The position numbers were made by a program, and so were the translations under genes. 49,472 nt of DNA from CAZEAC01 sp964510065. Lineage in GTDB: Bacteria; Bdellovibrionota_C; UBA2361; CAIXSY01. A model generated the notes under the pieces. It worked only from the letters and a program-made list of their open reading frames with translations, did not search any database and was not told the origin of the DNA. Below are positions 27,749 through 37,336 of the stretch, one piece after another. The stretch covers positions 1-49,472 of the forward strand of contig CAZEAC010000030.1 of assembly GCA_964510065.1 (NCBI GenBank), given 5' to 3'. The first letter of the stretch is position 1. Each line of letters starts with the position of its first letter.

Positions 27749-27805
27749 TATATGAGATCGCCTTAAGTAAAATGTGTGCTCTTCGATATCGCGAAAAGGG
27801 GCTCG

Positions 27806-30800
27806 ATGTTTAGGTTTTGTTCGGTTTGGACACTCGGGATATTAAACTTAGTCTGCTGCGTCTTTTCTTCCAGCGTTTACGCGCAGCCCACTCTTGAAAA
27901 TTCCACTGTATTTTTGCCAGTAGCGCGAGCTTCGGAGAGCCCGCTGCAAATCGCGTTGTCTTGGCCAGCAATCGACGTGTCGAGTGGCGTTCAGAATATC
28001 CAAATATATCGAAATGTTTTTGGTGATACGGTCTGGACGACGCCGATTGCCGAGCTCTCCATCGCATCAACTGGCTATGTTGATTCAGCGGTACAATTGG
28101 GAGTGGCTTACCAGTATAAAATAGTGCGAGTCAAGACGGGCGAGGCCTTCGATTTTGACTTGGTCTACGGTGCAATAAAGAGACCGGAGCAGGACCAACG
28201 CGGCAAAGTTGCCTTGCTTGTAGACAGTACCTTCTCGTCCAGCCTTGAAGTTGAGCTTCGGCGACTGACTCAGGACTTAGTCGGTGATGGCTGGCAAGTA
28301 CTGCGGCACGACATTCCACGGGCCATGAGTGCTCCGGAGGTAAAGCAGATATTAAAGAGTGATTATCAGCTGTACGGTACAAGTCTCAAGACAGCGCTCT
28401 TGTTAGGGCATATTGCAGTTCCTTACTCTGGTCTATTTGGACTGGGCATATATCCCCCACCCGATGGGCATTCTGATCACAAGGGGGCTTGGAGTACAGA
28501 TCAGTATTATGCCGATTTGGATGGTGTATGGACCGATTCTCCAGAAGTATTCACCGGCGGCGATGTAAGCTTTGAAAGATTGCCTCACATAGAAAATCGT
28601 AATTTTGGATCTGACGGAGTCTTCGATCAGTCTCAGGTTCCCTCGAAACTGGAACTAGCGATTGGTCGAGTCGATTTTTTTAATTTGACTGGATTCCTAC
28701 CAAAAAATGAAGAGTATCTCTTGAAAGAGTATCTCAATAAGAATCATAACTATCGCCAAGGCGGCTTAGGAATTCCTAAACGAGGCCTTTTTTTTGATAG
28801 ATTCAACTCACAACTTGACACCGCAGCTCAGAAAATGTTTGCAAACATTTTTGGTCATAGCCAGTCGTTTCACGGTGAGCTGCCTTATTACGCTGAAGCA
28901 AATTCCTATCTTTTGAGTTTTTTTTCGGGAGCAGGATTTTATCAGGGTATCTACGACACTCCCCTGTCGACGTTGTCTCTCCCCAGCAAAAACTATAAAT
29001 CCGTCTTTTCGCAGTTTCATGGCTCTTACTTTGGCGACTTTGACACTCGCGATAATTTCCTGAGGGCTGCATTGGCTTCTGGTACACATACACTTGCTAC
29101 ATGGTGGTCGTCCGCAGCGATTGCAGAGGCGATGTCGGTTGGAGAGAGTCTTGGACAATCCTTTGTCTTGGGACAAAACTCTAGAACGAGTAACGCCAGC
29201 CTCGTTCTAAATATTCTTGGCGATCCAACTCTCCGCTTTCAGCAGGTGAAGCCAGCATCTGATTTGAATGCATCGATTGATGCTGGTTCCCTAAAACTGA
29301 GCTGGACCGCTTCTCCTGAGCAGATATTGGGGTACGCGGTGTATAAGTCAGCGACGCCCATGGGGCCATTTGAGCGCCTCAACGCAGCACCACTTATTGG
29401 AACTAGTTACACTGTGGGGCCTGCGGCGGCTTCGGCGGCGACCTATATGGTTAGGGCGCTAAATCTCGAGAGTATGGGTAACGCGAGCTATTACAACCTC
29501 AGTCAGGGGACCTTTTTGAGCATCAATGTTACTTCCACTGGCACGGGTTTTCAGATTGCGGTGGTCGATCCGGGAACGACACCCGATGCATTGATCCCGC
29601 CATCTCCTGTTGACCTGACGCCAAAAACGCCGACCATTCATCCCGTTATTGTAACTCCGAGCGCCCCAATTCCAGGGGATCTTATCACGGTCGAGTACAG
29701 GTTTTCACCAGGGCCCATGGCCGATAGTTTCTGGCAGGTGGGCACTTACCTTCATTCGGTAGCGAATGGTAGCTGGACCATTTTGGATTCTCATATGTTT
29801 CCTGTGATGCAGGCGACCTGGTTAAATGAATTGAAGTATAAGGTGAAAATAATGCTCTCTGGAGACCTTGCTAGTGGAGACTACGAGATCTGGAGCTATA
29901 TGTGGGAAAACGGTACTAATCCCCTGCTGATTGCCGGACCAGGGACAACGGCGAGAGCCGATTCTAAAGCCTTTTTGGTGGGAAGGTTGACGATTCCTGC
30001 TTCGACAAAGACGATTGGAAACGTGCGCATATTGAACAATTCTTCGACGATGAATGTGCTCGATACAATTCGGGTAGCCTGGGATTCGACGGATGTTAGC
30101 GCCGTAAAGATCGATATGGTCGAAGCAAATACTTCAGCATTTATTGGCGACCTGACGGCAGGCATTATCAATTCAGGCGCGTATACAGATGTCATTAAGG
30201 ATAACTACCACAATGGTACGAAAGTATTGCAGGTAAAAATAAGAATCTCAGATATCAGGGATAAACGTGTAGTAGCGTACTCGCCGAGCTTTAGCCTCGT
30301 CGATAACAACCCGCCCGCAGTCCCGCGCGATCCCACATTCAGGGTGTATTACAATTTGAATGGTGCGCATCAAGTTGTTACCGTTGAGTGGTTAACGTGG
30401 GACTGGGATACTAACTATTACGGCTTTAGCATCTATCATGGACGTTTGCCTGGCACCTACGGCACACCATTCGAAGTTATCGACGCACCCTATTTCGAAC
30501 TACTCGATCCCGAACCTGGCCTCCATTATTTTCGAATCCTGGCTTATGATCGGGCTGGACTTAACCAAGACCCATTCACGAATACTGTATTTAACCGCAG
30601 CGCGCTTAGTGAAGAGTTTGTGGTCGATGTCCCAGTTCCTGATGAAGACTTTGACGGTACGCCCGATGCGAATGACTGCGCTCCCAAAGACAAGCTTGTT
30701 TGGAGAAACCAGGCCTTTGCTGACGCAGACAGTGACGGAATAGCCGACAGCGCAACAGCCGTGCTCGTGCAGTGTTTTGGGAAAATTCCACCTGCCGGGA

Positions 30801-30952
30801 ATTTACTTACAGGCAATGGGCCAGATAACTGCCCTAGAGTTTCAAACCCAGACCAGGCAGATCTCGATCAGGATGGAGTTGGAAATGCCTGTGATCCTGA
30901 TTACATTTCACCGTCAGCGCCTGGACAGCCAGGAGGGCTAATACTAGGTTAG
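27806..30952 (+). CDS. Large secreted peptidase-C25-like protein with Fn3-like domain and C-terminal TSP3 repeats
   Basis: The ATG at 27806 is preferred over a GTG at 27776 because AAGGGG lies five bases before it and a signal peptide follows at once (about residues 1-29). The 1048-residue protein has a domain at about 60-475 whose ending (FHGSY near 405, then NILGDPTLRF near 470) resembles gingipain-type C25 peptidase folds. The catalytic Cys expected after that His is absent (SGTHTLATWWSS), so it may be inactive or only distantly related. A Fn3-like domain (about 489-580), beta-rich domains, and calcium-binding TSP3-type repeats (DADSDGIADS, DLDQDGVGNACD) follow. TSP3 stalks are common in outer-surface proteins. 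It could be a processed adhesin. Confidence 0.75.
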   Translation: MFRFCSVWTLGILNLVCCVFSSSVYAQPTLENSTVFLPVARASESPLQIALSWPAIDVSSGVQNIQIYRNVFGDTVWTTPIAELSIASTGYVDSAVQLGVAYQYKIVRVKTGEAFDFDLVYGAIKRPEQDQRGKVALLVDSTFSSSLEVELRRLTQDLVGDGWQVLRHDIPRAMSAPEVKQILKSDYQLYGTSLKTALLLGHIAVPYSGLFGLGIYPPPDGHSDHKGAWSTDQYYADLDGVWTDSPEVFTGGDVSFERLPHIENRNFGSDGVFDQSQVPSKLELAIGRVDFFNLTGFLPKNEEYLLKEYLNKNHNYRQGGLGIPKRGLFFDRFNSQLDTAAQKMFANIFGHSQSFHGELPYYAEANSYLLSFFSGAGFYQGIYDTPLSTLSLPSKNYKSVFSQFHGSYFGDFDTRDNFLRAALASGTHTLATWWSSAAIAEAMSVGESLGQSFVLGQNSRTSNASLVLNILGDPTLRFQQVKPASDLNASIDAGSLKLSWTASPEQILGYAVYKSATPMGPFERLNAAPLIGTSYTVGPAAASAATYMVRALNLESMGNASYYNLSQGTFLSINVTSTGTGFQIAVVDPGTTPDALIPPSPVDLTPKTPTIHPVIVTPSAPIPGDLITVEYRFSPGPMADSFWQVGTYLHSVANGSWTILDSHMFPVMQATWLNELKYKVKIMLSGDLASGDYEIWSYMWENGTNPLLIAGPGTTARADSKAFLVGRLTIPASTKTIGNVRILNNSSTMNVLDTIRVAWDSTDVSAVKIDMVEANTSAFIGDLTAGIINSGAYTDVIKDNYHNGTKVLQVKIRISDIRDKRVVAYSPSFSLVDNNPPAVPRDPTFRVYYNLNGAHQVVTVEWLTWDWDTNYYGFSIYHGRLPGTYGTPFEVIDAPYFELLDPEPGLHYFRILAYDRAGLNQDPFTNTVFNRSALSEEFVVDVPVPDEDFDGTPDANDCAPKDKLVWRNQAFADADSDGIADSATAVLVQCFGKIPPAGNLLTGNGPDNCPRVSNPDQADLDQDGVGNACDPDYISPSAPGQPGGLILG

Positions 30953-31040
30953 CGTATTTTGCGGCGTTTCTCTGGCACGATGCCCCCTCGCACTACAGAG
31001 CCAGACATGGAGCAGCAGCAAAACAAGACATTTCTGGTCG

Positions 31041-31949
31041 CTACTTAAATAACGAATAGCAATCCGTCGTCGAGCTCGCTGGTTTTACTTCGACCGTCTT
31101 TCTTTTCCAGTTGGCGTAAGCAGAAATTAATAGCTTGTTGATGTCATCTTGATTATCAGCTGATCCTTGTGAACTCGTTGCGACGATTCCCGATAATACT
31201 TTACCCTCCTGATCGAGCGCGGCATAGGGACAGCTTCCGTAGCGAGTAGTACCGGCTACTATGCTGCAAGGGTCTTTGGAGAAATAGAGCTGAAAAGCAA
31301 CCGTGTCACGCTTTACGCAAAACAGATAGGCATACCCTTCCTTCGTTTTGAAATTCGGTAGCACATCTGCGACAACGAGAATCATATAGTGATTGCCATA
31401 CTCGTTAAACGGAACCAGTCGGACCGGGATCCCATCGGGAAGAAGCCCTGAATCGCACTGCGCGAGTGCTTCTAGCTCCAGGTTTGCCCCCAACAAGGCA
31501 GTACTGGTGTCTTGAAGGATCGCGTCGATTGCCTGAATTCTTTGCTTTTTCGTTTTTAGCTTTGGTGATTTACCATCGTTAAATAGTTTTGATGCCTCGA
31601 CTGCATTATCAAGAAAAGCGGCATTGAGAAGGCCGCTGAGCGTCGATAGATCTTTTTTATTAAACGAACCAACCGCGAGCTCTCTTCTTAGTTTTTTCAA
31701 AGTCTTCTGACGAGCGTTAAGCTGCCCGATATCGGCATTTATCGCTGAGCGTACTTGCGCGCTGGTCATTAATTGGCGCCCGGTCGGCCCTGATCGCGCA
31801 ACCTGTGTTTCGCCATCCAAAAATCTTAAACATTCATATTTACTGAAAGGAGTGAGTTTCTCCGCGGCTTGTGAAAAGGCCTGCGTAGTAAGACATGCTA
31901 CGGAACCCATTATGACGAATCCGAGAACAACGAATGATTGGAATTTCAT
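31041..31949 (-). CDS. Secreted protein of unknown function
   Basis: The start at 31949 has GGAG five bases upstream. The 302-residue protein has a signal peptide that ends near AFSQA (about residue 25), or possibly a lipoprotein-like signal (MGSVACL). A Lys-rich helical region lies at about 60-140, followed by a beta-rich C-terminal domain with paired cysteines (CVKRD, DPCSI, SCPYA). It is probably periplasmic or extracellular. No family is recognised. It converges with the C25-like gene and follows the LamG-like/TPR gene on the same strand with a gap of about 95 bases. Confidence 0.65.
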   Translation of the reverse strand: MKFQSFVVLGFVIMGSVACLTTQAFSQAAEKLTPFSKYECLRFLDGETQVARSGPTGRQLMTSAQVRSAINADIGQLNARQKTLKKLRRELAVGSFNKKDLSTLSGLLNAAFLDNAVEASKLFNDGKSPKLKTKKQRIQAIDAILQDTSTALLGANLELEALAQCDSGLLPDGIPVRLVPFNEYGNHYMILVVADVLPNFKTKEGYAYLFCVKRDTVAFQLYFSKDPCSIVAGTTRYGSCPYAALDQEGKVLSGIVATSSQGSADNQDDINKLLISAYANWKRKTVEVKPASSTTDCYSLFK

Positions 31950-32044
31950 AGCGGCTCCATCGAAATGCTCAGGGCTCGATATTACAATCAAGGCTCAGCC
32001 AAAGCAATGTTGTCGAAGGGTCTCAAAAGCACCCGAATCAATCG

Positions 32045-33808
32045 CTACTGCAATTCGCGGGCGAAGCGTCGACGGAGAGTTTGCTCGAACTTTCTATCAC
32101 TTAGCTGGTGCGCTACATCAAGAAGCTTTCGCCAGGTCACCCGACGCTTGGAGCTTTGTAAAAGAATCTCTTGGTAAAGCGTCGCTGCCTTGCGCCGGTC
32201 GCCCGCGAAATAAGCGGCGTCAGCTTCGCGCTCGAGCCAGCTCAGGCTTTTAATTTTTAGATTGGTGAGGCCAGCATAGATGTCATGTGCATAACTTTCC
32301 GCAGCCTTAAAGTCACTGCTCCAAAGTACGTTGTAGTAATAGTTCTGCGCCACGAAGAGATCATCGAGGCGCTTTCTCCACTCGGACGGGTAATCACGGC
32401 GAAGCGACTGGAGAAGCTGGTCCGTCGAATCCCCGGCAAGGAACTCACCCAAGATATGATCTTCGGGATGAGTCTTGAGCTGATCGGAGAGAAGCGCTAA
32501 GGCATTCTTGGCATCCGAAAATTTTCCTTTGAGCGATTGAACATAGGATCTGAGTGCTGGAAGCCGTGGATCGAAACTCCAATCCTTTTCAAGATCCAAT
32601 AGCAAAATATCAGCGTCTTCAAAATCCTCTACCGCGGCAAGCGCCAACGTTTTTGCGGCCTTAAAGAGGGTATTGTCAGGCTGACTCTTCAGCGCCGATT
32701 CAAAAGCAATCCGCGCCTCCGTGGGCCTCTGCTTTCTGAGTAGAACACAGCCCGCGACCCACTTTTTTGTCGGCACGAGACTCGGAGAAATCTCCTCGCT
32801 TGCGAGGGCACGCGAAAGTCGATCCTCAAGGTTTGCCCCCTCTACTCCAACCAGGAGATTTTCGACCGCATCCCCGTCCAGCCCAAGATCATTAGGACTG
32901 GTCGCCGGGAGACAACGCGGAGTTTGACGCAGCATTGACTGCATCTCCAAAAATCCATCCAGATACCCGCGCCGTGCACCATGAGCCCTTGGCCGGTGAG
33001 CAGGTGGCGGTGAGAACGTACTTAACTCCGCGGGAGGCGCGGTATCACGGTGCTTGCGCTCGGCCCGGGAGGCCACCTGCGCTTCGAGCGTGGACCGTCG
33101 CGCGGACGCTATCGAAGGGTATTGAGTGAGGACCACGTCATCAATGAAGTAGTGTACCCGCGAGCGATCCCCAAGATCGCCGATAAAGGAGAAGCGATCT
33201 ATTCCCGAGCGGGGATTGTTCGATGCATTGGGTTGATCTTTGAGCTCAATCAAAGCGGCGGGCTTGCTTTCCGAGTCGACATACAGATCGTAGCGCCCCC
33301 TATCGATATCGTAAACAATATCGAAAAAATACCATTGAAATGGCTCAATCGAGAAAAGTTTTCGCGGAATACCATCGGTCTCGTGGATAAGCACACCGTC
33401 TTGAGTATGTAACCAAAAAGCGATTCCGTCTTTCTTAACCCTAAAGTGCTTGTGGCCGGCCACGGCGATATTAAGCTCTTCTTCGGGATTTTCCACCAAT
33501 ATCGCAAAATGGAACCGTAAGATTCCCGAGGACTGCTCCGGGAAACGTCCTTGAAGCTCGGTAAACTCCTCGTCGAATTGTCCTTCTTGGAGCTCGATCG
33601 ATTGGTAGCCGCTCAGTGCGAATTCGGATGAGTACCCAACGCGACCGCTAGCATTCTGAAAGAGAAAAAGTTTATTGCCATCGAGCTCGAGGTTGTCGTC
33701 GTCAAAGCCGTAGGACACTAGGACAGAGCCGTTTGCGGGAACTTCGGCCGAAGCTGCCCAACCCCAATTACTCAAGAGAAAAAGTGCGAGAAGAGTTCTA
33801 CTTATCAT
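32045..33808 (-). CDS. Exported LamG-like (concanavalin fold) protein with C-terminal TPR-like repeats
   Basis: The 587-residue protein has a signal peptide (about 1-20). A concanavalin/LamG-like beta-sandwich follows at about 25-230; segments such as ILRFHFAILVE, WYFFDIVYDIDRGRYDLYVD and VHYFIDDVVL alternate strands as in that fold. Residues 290-587 are helical with TPR-like repeats. A sugar- or protein-binding domain tied to a TPR scaffold suggests a periplasmic or surface binding protein. Its ATG overlaps the end of the upstream HEAT gene by 11 bases, so the two are translationally coupled. Confidence 0.75.
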   Translation of the reverse strand: MISRTLLALFLLSNWGWAASAEVPANGSVLVSYGFDDDNLELDGNKLFLFQNASGRVGYSSEFALSGYQSIELQEGQFDEEFTELQGRFPEQSSGILRFHFAILVENPEEELNIAVAGHKHFRVKKDGIAFWLHTQDGVLIHETDGIPRKLFSIEPFQWYFFDIVYDIDRGRYDLYVDSESKPAALIELKDQPNASNNPRSGIDRFSFIGDLGDRSRVHYFIDDVVLTQYPSIASARRSTLEAQVASRAERKHRDTAPPAELSTFSPPPAHRPRAHGARRGYLDGFLEMQSMLRQTPRCLPATSPNDLGLDGDAVENLLVGVEGANLEDRLSRALASEEISPSLVPTKKWVAGCVLLRKQRPTEARIAFESALKSQPDNTLFKAAKTLALAAVEDFEDADILLLDLEKDWSFDPRLPALRSYVQSLKGKFSDAKNALALLSDQLKTHPEDHILGEFLAGDSTDQLLQSLRRDYPSEWRKRLDDLFVAQNYYYNVLWSSDFKAAESYAHDIYAGLTNLKIKSLSWLEREADAAYFAGDRRKAATLYQEILLQSSKRRVTWRKLLDVAHQLSDRKFEQTLRRRFARELQ

Positions 33809-34457
33809 CGGCGACCGCCTTTCGATACTCCTCCAGCCATTTTCTCCAAGCGGCGATGCTCACTTCGCGTTCAGCTTGACTTCCTCGAGCATTGAATCCC
33901 TTTGACTGGCCGGTCTGGATCTTCATCACTTGTCCCGCAATCCGTCGCACATCTTCTTTTGGATCCGAAAGCGCGGCGATCACTCCTTCATAGAGCTTCA
34001 CTTTCTGTTTTTCAGTAAGATGAATCTGATCGTCGGCAAGCGCGCAGGCCGCTTTATCGCGAAACAGCGGGTTCGGATCGTCTCGCATATTTTCAAGAAG
34101 TCGAGCGACGACATCGTCGTCGTTACTCACCCTTCCAAGTGCCCACTGCACTTGCAGACGAAGTGAAGTATCCTGAGTCTTGATATCTTGCATCAATACC
34201 CTCTTCGCCTCTTCGGACTTCCAACCTAGTCCATAAAGAATCGCAGCGATTTTGGTACGAGTTGCCGTATCACTTCTCTCATAACGACTAACCAACGAGG
34301 GTAAGATCGAGGCCCCCAGCGCAGAGATTGCACCAATATTTTGCGTTTCAACTAGCTCGGTAAGTTCGCTATCGGTCTGCGCGATTCCGGGCTCGGCGAG
34401 CAAAGAAAATGTGCAGGGTACAGCCAAGATTAGCTGAAGTATTCTGGTATTGCGCAT
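33798..34457 (-). CDS. Exported HEAT-repeat protein
   Basis: The ATG at 34457 has GGAGGG six bases upstream, and a signal peptide follows (ending near GIAQ). The 219-residue protein has HEAT-like repeats at about 30-160 (e.g. LRLQVQWALGRVSNDDDVVA and PLFRDKAACALADD), then a charged tail with WRKWLEEYRK. Being exported, it sits in the periplasm and probably works with the LamG-like/TPR protein encoded by the overlapping next gene. No enzyme site is visible. The longer frame starting at 34514 adds residues before a clean ribosome site and is rejected. Confidence 0.75.
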   Translation of the reverse strand: MRNTRILQLILAVPCTFSLLAEPGIAQTDSELTELVETQNIGAISALGASILPSLVSRYERSDTATRTKIAAILYGLGWKSEEAKRVLMQDIKTQDTSLRLQVQWALGRVSNDDDVVARLLENMRDDPNPLFRDKAACALADDQIHLTEKQKVKLYEGVIAALSDPKEDVRRIAGQVMKIQTGQSKGFNARGSQAEREVSIAAWRKWLEEYRKAVADDK

Positions 34458-34800
34458 AGACGCCCTCCCTCGATAGCACAGTCGGCAGAAATCAAAATAA
34501 AGCAAAGTGATCAATCACCCGCTTTCTTGGGAAAGGCCCTACGCTTTATACGGCGTATGTCGTTTCCAGCGACGCTATCGACGGGGAGCGCTATTATATT
34601 CATTCCCGCCGCTATACGGAGAGTTATGCTGGAAACTATGCGAGCCAATTGTGCTGAGTACACCACTTTCGTTACCAACAAGTGCACCAGAAACGGCCGG
34701 GAAAGCCATTCTCTGCTACCTGGTTCGCGAGGAGCGTAGTAGCTGCCGTGCCTCCTGACATACCTTTTCCCACGAAGCTGTGCTACAATAGAAAAGCTTT
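34458..34800. other. Divergent intergenic region with a short relic-like open frame
   Basis: This 343-base gap separates a minus-strand operon from a plus-strand sensor kinase. One open stretch (about 34511-34654) encodes a Tyr/Ser-rich peptide without an ATG, GTG or TTG start, ending in a stop. It may be a decayed gene fragment, but chance cannot be excluded. TACAAT at 34784-34789 could be a -10 box for the kinase gene, without a convincing -35. No other element is visible. Confidence 0.4.
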
Positions 34801-36789
34801 ATGGCAGCCCGCCCGAATCTCGCCCGACTTGATATTGAACAGGCTTTTCGCGAGTCAGAGGCCCGCTTCCAGGCTCTATTCGATGGCCTTGGTGCGGGGA
34901 TAATATTCTGTGATCTGAATCATGTCGTACTAATGGTAAACCGCGAAATGGAGCGGTTGACTGGATTTACTCAAAACGAGATGGTCGGAAAGTCAGTGTT
35001 TGGACTTTTTATCGATGACGCTGAACGGACTAATTATCTCGCAAAAACCGCCCGGCGCCTTGAAGGCGCTTCTGAAAGGTACGAGATTCGTCATCGTCGA
35101 AAAGATGGAAGCTCTTTTTGGGCTCAGGTAAACGCAACTCCGTTTCGAGATTCAAGCGGCGAGATTATGGGATCGCTTGGTGTGGTCTCCGATATTACCG
35201 AACAGAAGCATATCGCCGAAGAAGTTAGCCATCAACGTGAGCTTTTGCGCTGGGTAGTCGATACCAATCCAAACTTCATCTTCGTAAAAGATCATCGCGG
35301 TCACTTTGTGTTAGTAAATAAGGCCTTCGCCGAATTTTACGGCAGAACTCCCGAAGAGATGGTTGGTCTTATGAATATCGACGTGCATCCGCATAAAGAC
35401 GAGGTACCGCAGTTCCTTCGAGAAGATCAGCAGGTCATGCGTACCGGCGAACCTTTGCTTGTTCCCGAGCGTGCATTTCGGCACCCAAGAACTGGGAGAG
35501 TGGTTTGGGGGCAAACAATAAAAGTTCCCATTGAACTTCCAAGTGCACAGGGTCGTTACGTTCTCGGCGTCGTGACCGACATCTCGTCGAGAAAGCATGC
35601 CGAAGAAGAGTCGCGAAAATTGCAGAAGCAATTGGTACATTCGCAGAAGATGGAGGCAATTGGGCAGCTTGCTGCTGGAGTCGCTCACGATCTTAATAAT
35701 GCTCTCGCTGCGGTGGTTGGTCATCTGCATCTTATGGAGACAACTCCTAAACTTGACGTTCCGCTCAAGGCATCGGTGCATGTCGCGCTGCAAGGTTGCG
35801 AGCGTGCCGGTTCACTCATTCAGCAGCTGCTCTCATTTTCAAAGCCGCGCAAACTAGATTTCAAAAAGATATCATTGCAGAGCATTCTCACTCAAACTAT
35901 CGATTTTGTCGGAAAAGTTATCGGCAAAGATGTGCGCTTAGTTATTGAAGGACAGGCGCAAACCCTTCTGGTAATGGCTGACGAGGCGCAAATTCAGCAG
36001 GCATTGATGAACATGATAATTAATGCAACTCACGCGATGCCGCGCGGTGGAACAATTACTTTTCGCTTTAAGACCGAGGAGGTACTTGTCCCAGAGCTTT
36101 TTAATCCGGGGGCGCGCGCTGGCTCCTTCGCCGTGCTTTCGGTCACTGATACCGGCAGTGGCATTAAACCCGAACATCTCGATAAGATTTTTGAGCCTTT
36201 CTTCAGCACCAAAGGCGAGGGCAAAGGAACCGGGCTAGGTCTTTCAATGGTCTACGGAATCATGCAGCAGCATCATGGCTGGGTAGATGTCGAATCCCGG
36301 CTTGGGCTGGGAACAACTTTCTCGCTATTTTTCCCCCGAGTCGACGGCGAATTAGCTGAAGCGACTCAAACGCCCGCGCTCCGACAGACGCCAATTGATA
36401 GGGGCATGGTAATGATAATCGACGACGAGCCGGTTCTAGTTGACCTTGCCAAGACTTTCCTGTCGCGCTCCGGAGTACATTCAATTGGCTTTAGCGATCC
36501 TGAGGAGGCTCTCGCCTGGTATACGCAGCATTTCGCCGAGATACATCTTGTGCTGATGGATATGAAGATGCCCAAAATGGATGGTGAGAACCTTTTTCGC
36601 GCATTGAAGAGCGCGAACCTCGCGGTAAAAGTTGTACTACTTTCCGGCTACTCTCACGATGGTACTACTTCCGCGCTTCTTGCTGAAGGTGCAATTAAGT
36701 TTTTCCAGAAGCCGTTACGTTACCCGGACCTTGTAAAATTTATCGGGGATGAACTGCTGAGCAATATTCCTAGTCAGGTAACGCGCTAA
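34801..36789 (+). CDS. PAS-PAS hybrid sensor histidine kinase with C-terminal receiver
   Basis: This 662-residue soluble kinase has two PAS domains (about 15-135 and 140-265; each ends with the PAC motif DIT/DIS), a HisKA domain with H296 in VAHDLNN, and a HATPase domain with N box (NMIINATHAM, near 405) and G2 GKGTGLGLS (about 476). A receiver domain follows from about 537, with D541-D542, phospho-acceptor D587, S615 and K637. No membrane segment is visible, so it senses a cytoplasmic signal such as redox, ligand or metabolite. No partner HPt or response regulator is adjacent. The start codon has only a weak upstream purine run. Confidence 0.93.
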   Translation: MAARPNLARLDIEQAFRESEARFQALFDGLGAGIIFCDLNHVVLMVNREMERLTGFTQNEMVGKSVFGLFIDDAERTNYLAKTARRLEGASERYEIRHRRKDGSSFWAQVNATPFRDSSGEIMGSLGVVSDITEQKHIAEEVSHQRELLRWVVDTNPNFIFVKDHRGHFVLVNKAFAEFYGRTPEEMVGLMNIDVHPHKDEVPQFLREDQQVMRTGEPLLVPERAFRHPRTGRVVWGQTIKVPIELPSAQGRYVLGVVTDISSRKHAEEESRKLQKQLVHSQKMEAIGQLAAGVAHDLNNALAAVVGHLHLMETTPKLDVPLKASVHVALQGCERAGSLIQQLLSFSKPRKLDFKKISLQSILTQTIDFVGKVIGKDVRLVIEGQAQTLLVMADEAQIQQALMNMIINATHAMPRGGTITFRFKTEEVLVPELFNPGARAGSFAVLSVTDTGSGIKPEHLDKIFEPFFSTKGEGKGTGLGLSMVYGIMQQHHGWVDVESRLGLGTTFSLFFPRVDGELAEATQTPALRQTPIDRGMVMIIDDEPVLVDLAKTFLSRSGVHSIGFSDPEEALAWYTQHFAEIHLVLMDMKMPKMDGENLFRALKSANLAVKVVLLSGYSHDGTTSALLAEGAIKFFQKPLRYPDLVKFIGDELLSNIPSQVTR

Positions 36790-36804
36790 TTCGGGAAATC
36801 GCTG

Positions 36805-36923
36805 AATTTGATTAGGCGGAGTATGGCCGCTCATCTAGTACGTAGTGAGTTGATTTTGACTATGTCCTTGCCGAATAATTGCAGTTGGCTCCAGGCGCCC
36901 ACACCCCGCGCCCTAATCAAATT
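36805..36923. repeat. 12-bp inverted repeat flanking 95 bases
   Basis: AATTTGATTAGG (36805-36816) and CCTAATCAAATT (36912-36923) are exact inverted copies. The 95 bases between them carry no gene. The size and ends are reminiscent of a small non-autonomous element, but no target-site duplication was confirmed. Confidence 0.4.
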
Positions 36924-36982
36924 GTGATGACCACGCATTAAATCCGTTTGCCACCGGTTCTAAAAAATAGTACCATCTAGCT

Positions 36983-37336
36983 ATGTGGGTTGATAAAGAA
37001 AAAATTGCGAGTATCTGCTTGGCAAGAGGTCTGAGTCTAAACTCTGCGCTTCGAGCTGCTGGTGTCAGCAAAACCGCTTACTACGCGGCGACAGCCAATG
37101 CTACCCTGCTCTCGCAAAGTCTAATCTTGTTGGCAGAAGAGTTACGTGTATCGCCGCTTGAGCTTCTTAGTTGGGGCCCACCGGAGCTTTTAAAAGCTCG
37201 GCTGCGAAGCGAGAAGCTTAAAAAGATCATGAAACGCTTCCCTAAGGCCTCCGGTGAAAACATTTGGCATGCATTAATTCTTTTGGAGATGTCTCCGATT
37301 GAAAGATTGAGGGCAGCGTTGCGCCGTGGACGATAA
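36983..37336 (+). CDS. Small HTH protein, probable antitoxin or regulator of the adjacent nucleotidyltransferase
   Basis: The 117-residue protein is helical. Residues about 13-32 (RGLSLNSALRAAGVSKTAYY) form a predicted helix-turn-helix, followed by a Leu-rich dimerisation-like region and a Lys/Arg-rich tail. Its stop overlaps the next start by 11 bases. HTH-plus-nucleotidyltransferase pairs with this overlap are typical of toxin-antitoxin modules, where the HTH protein usually autoregulates and neutralises. Which partner is toxic cannot be decided from the sequence. No family name is certain. Confidence 0.7.
   Translation: MWVDKEKIASICLARGLSLNSALRAAGVSKTAYYAATANATLLSQSLILLAEELRVSPLELLSWGPPELLKARLRSEKLKKIMKRFPKASGENIWHALILLEMSPIERLRAALRRGR

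Noticed and set aside
27776..27805. GTG start upstream of the C25-like protein gene
   Set aside because: The ATG at 27806 has a ribosome site at the right distance and a signal peptide immediately after it.
34730..34752. TGG-N10-GC sigma-54-like match before the hybrid kinase
   Set aside because: The -12 element reads GAGC instead of TTGC and the -24 element is poor, so it is not a credible promoter.
36790..36982. Possible rho-independent terminator after the hybrid kinase
   Set aside because: The inverted repeat there spans 95 bases and has no T-run.
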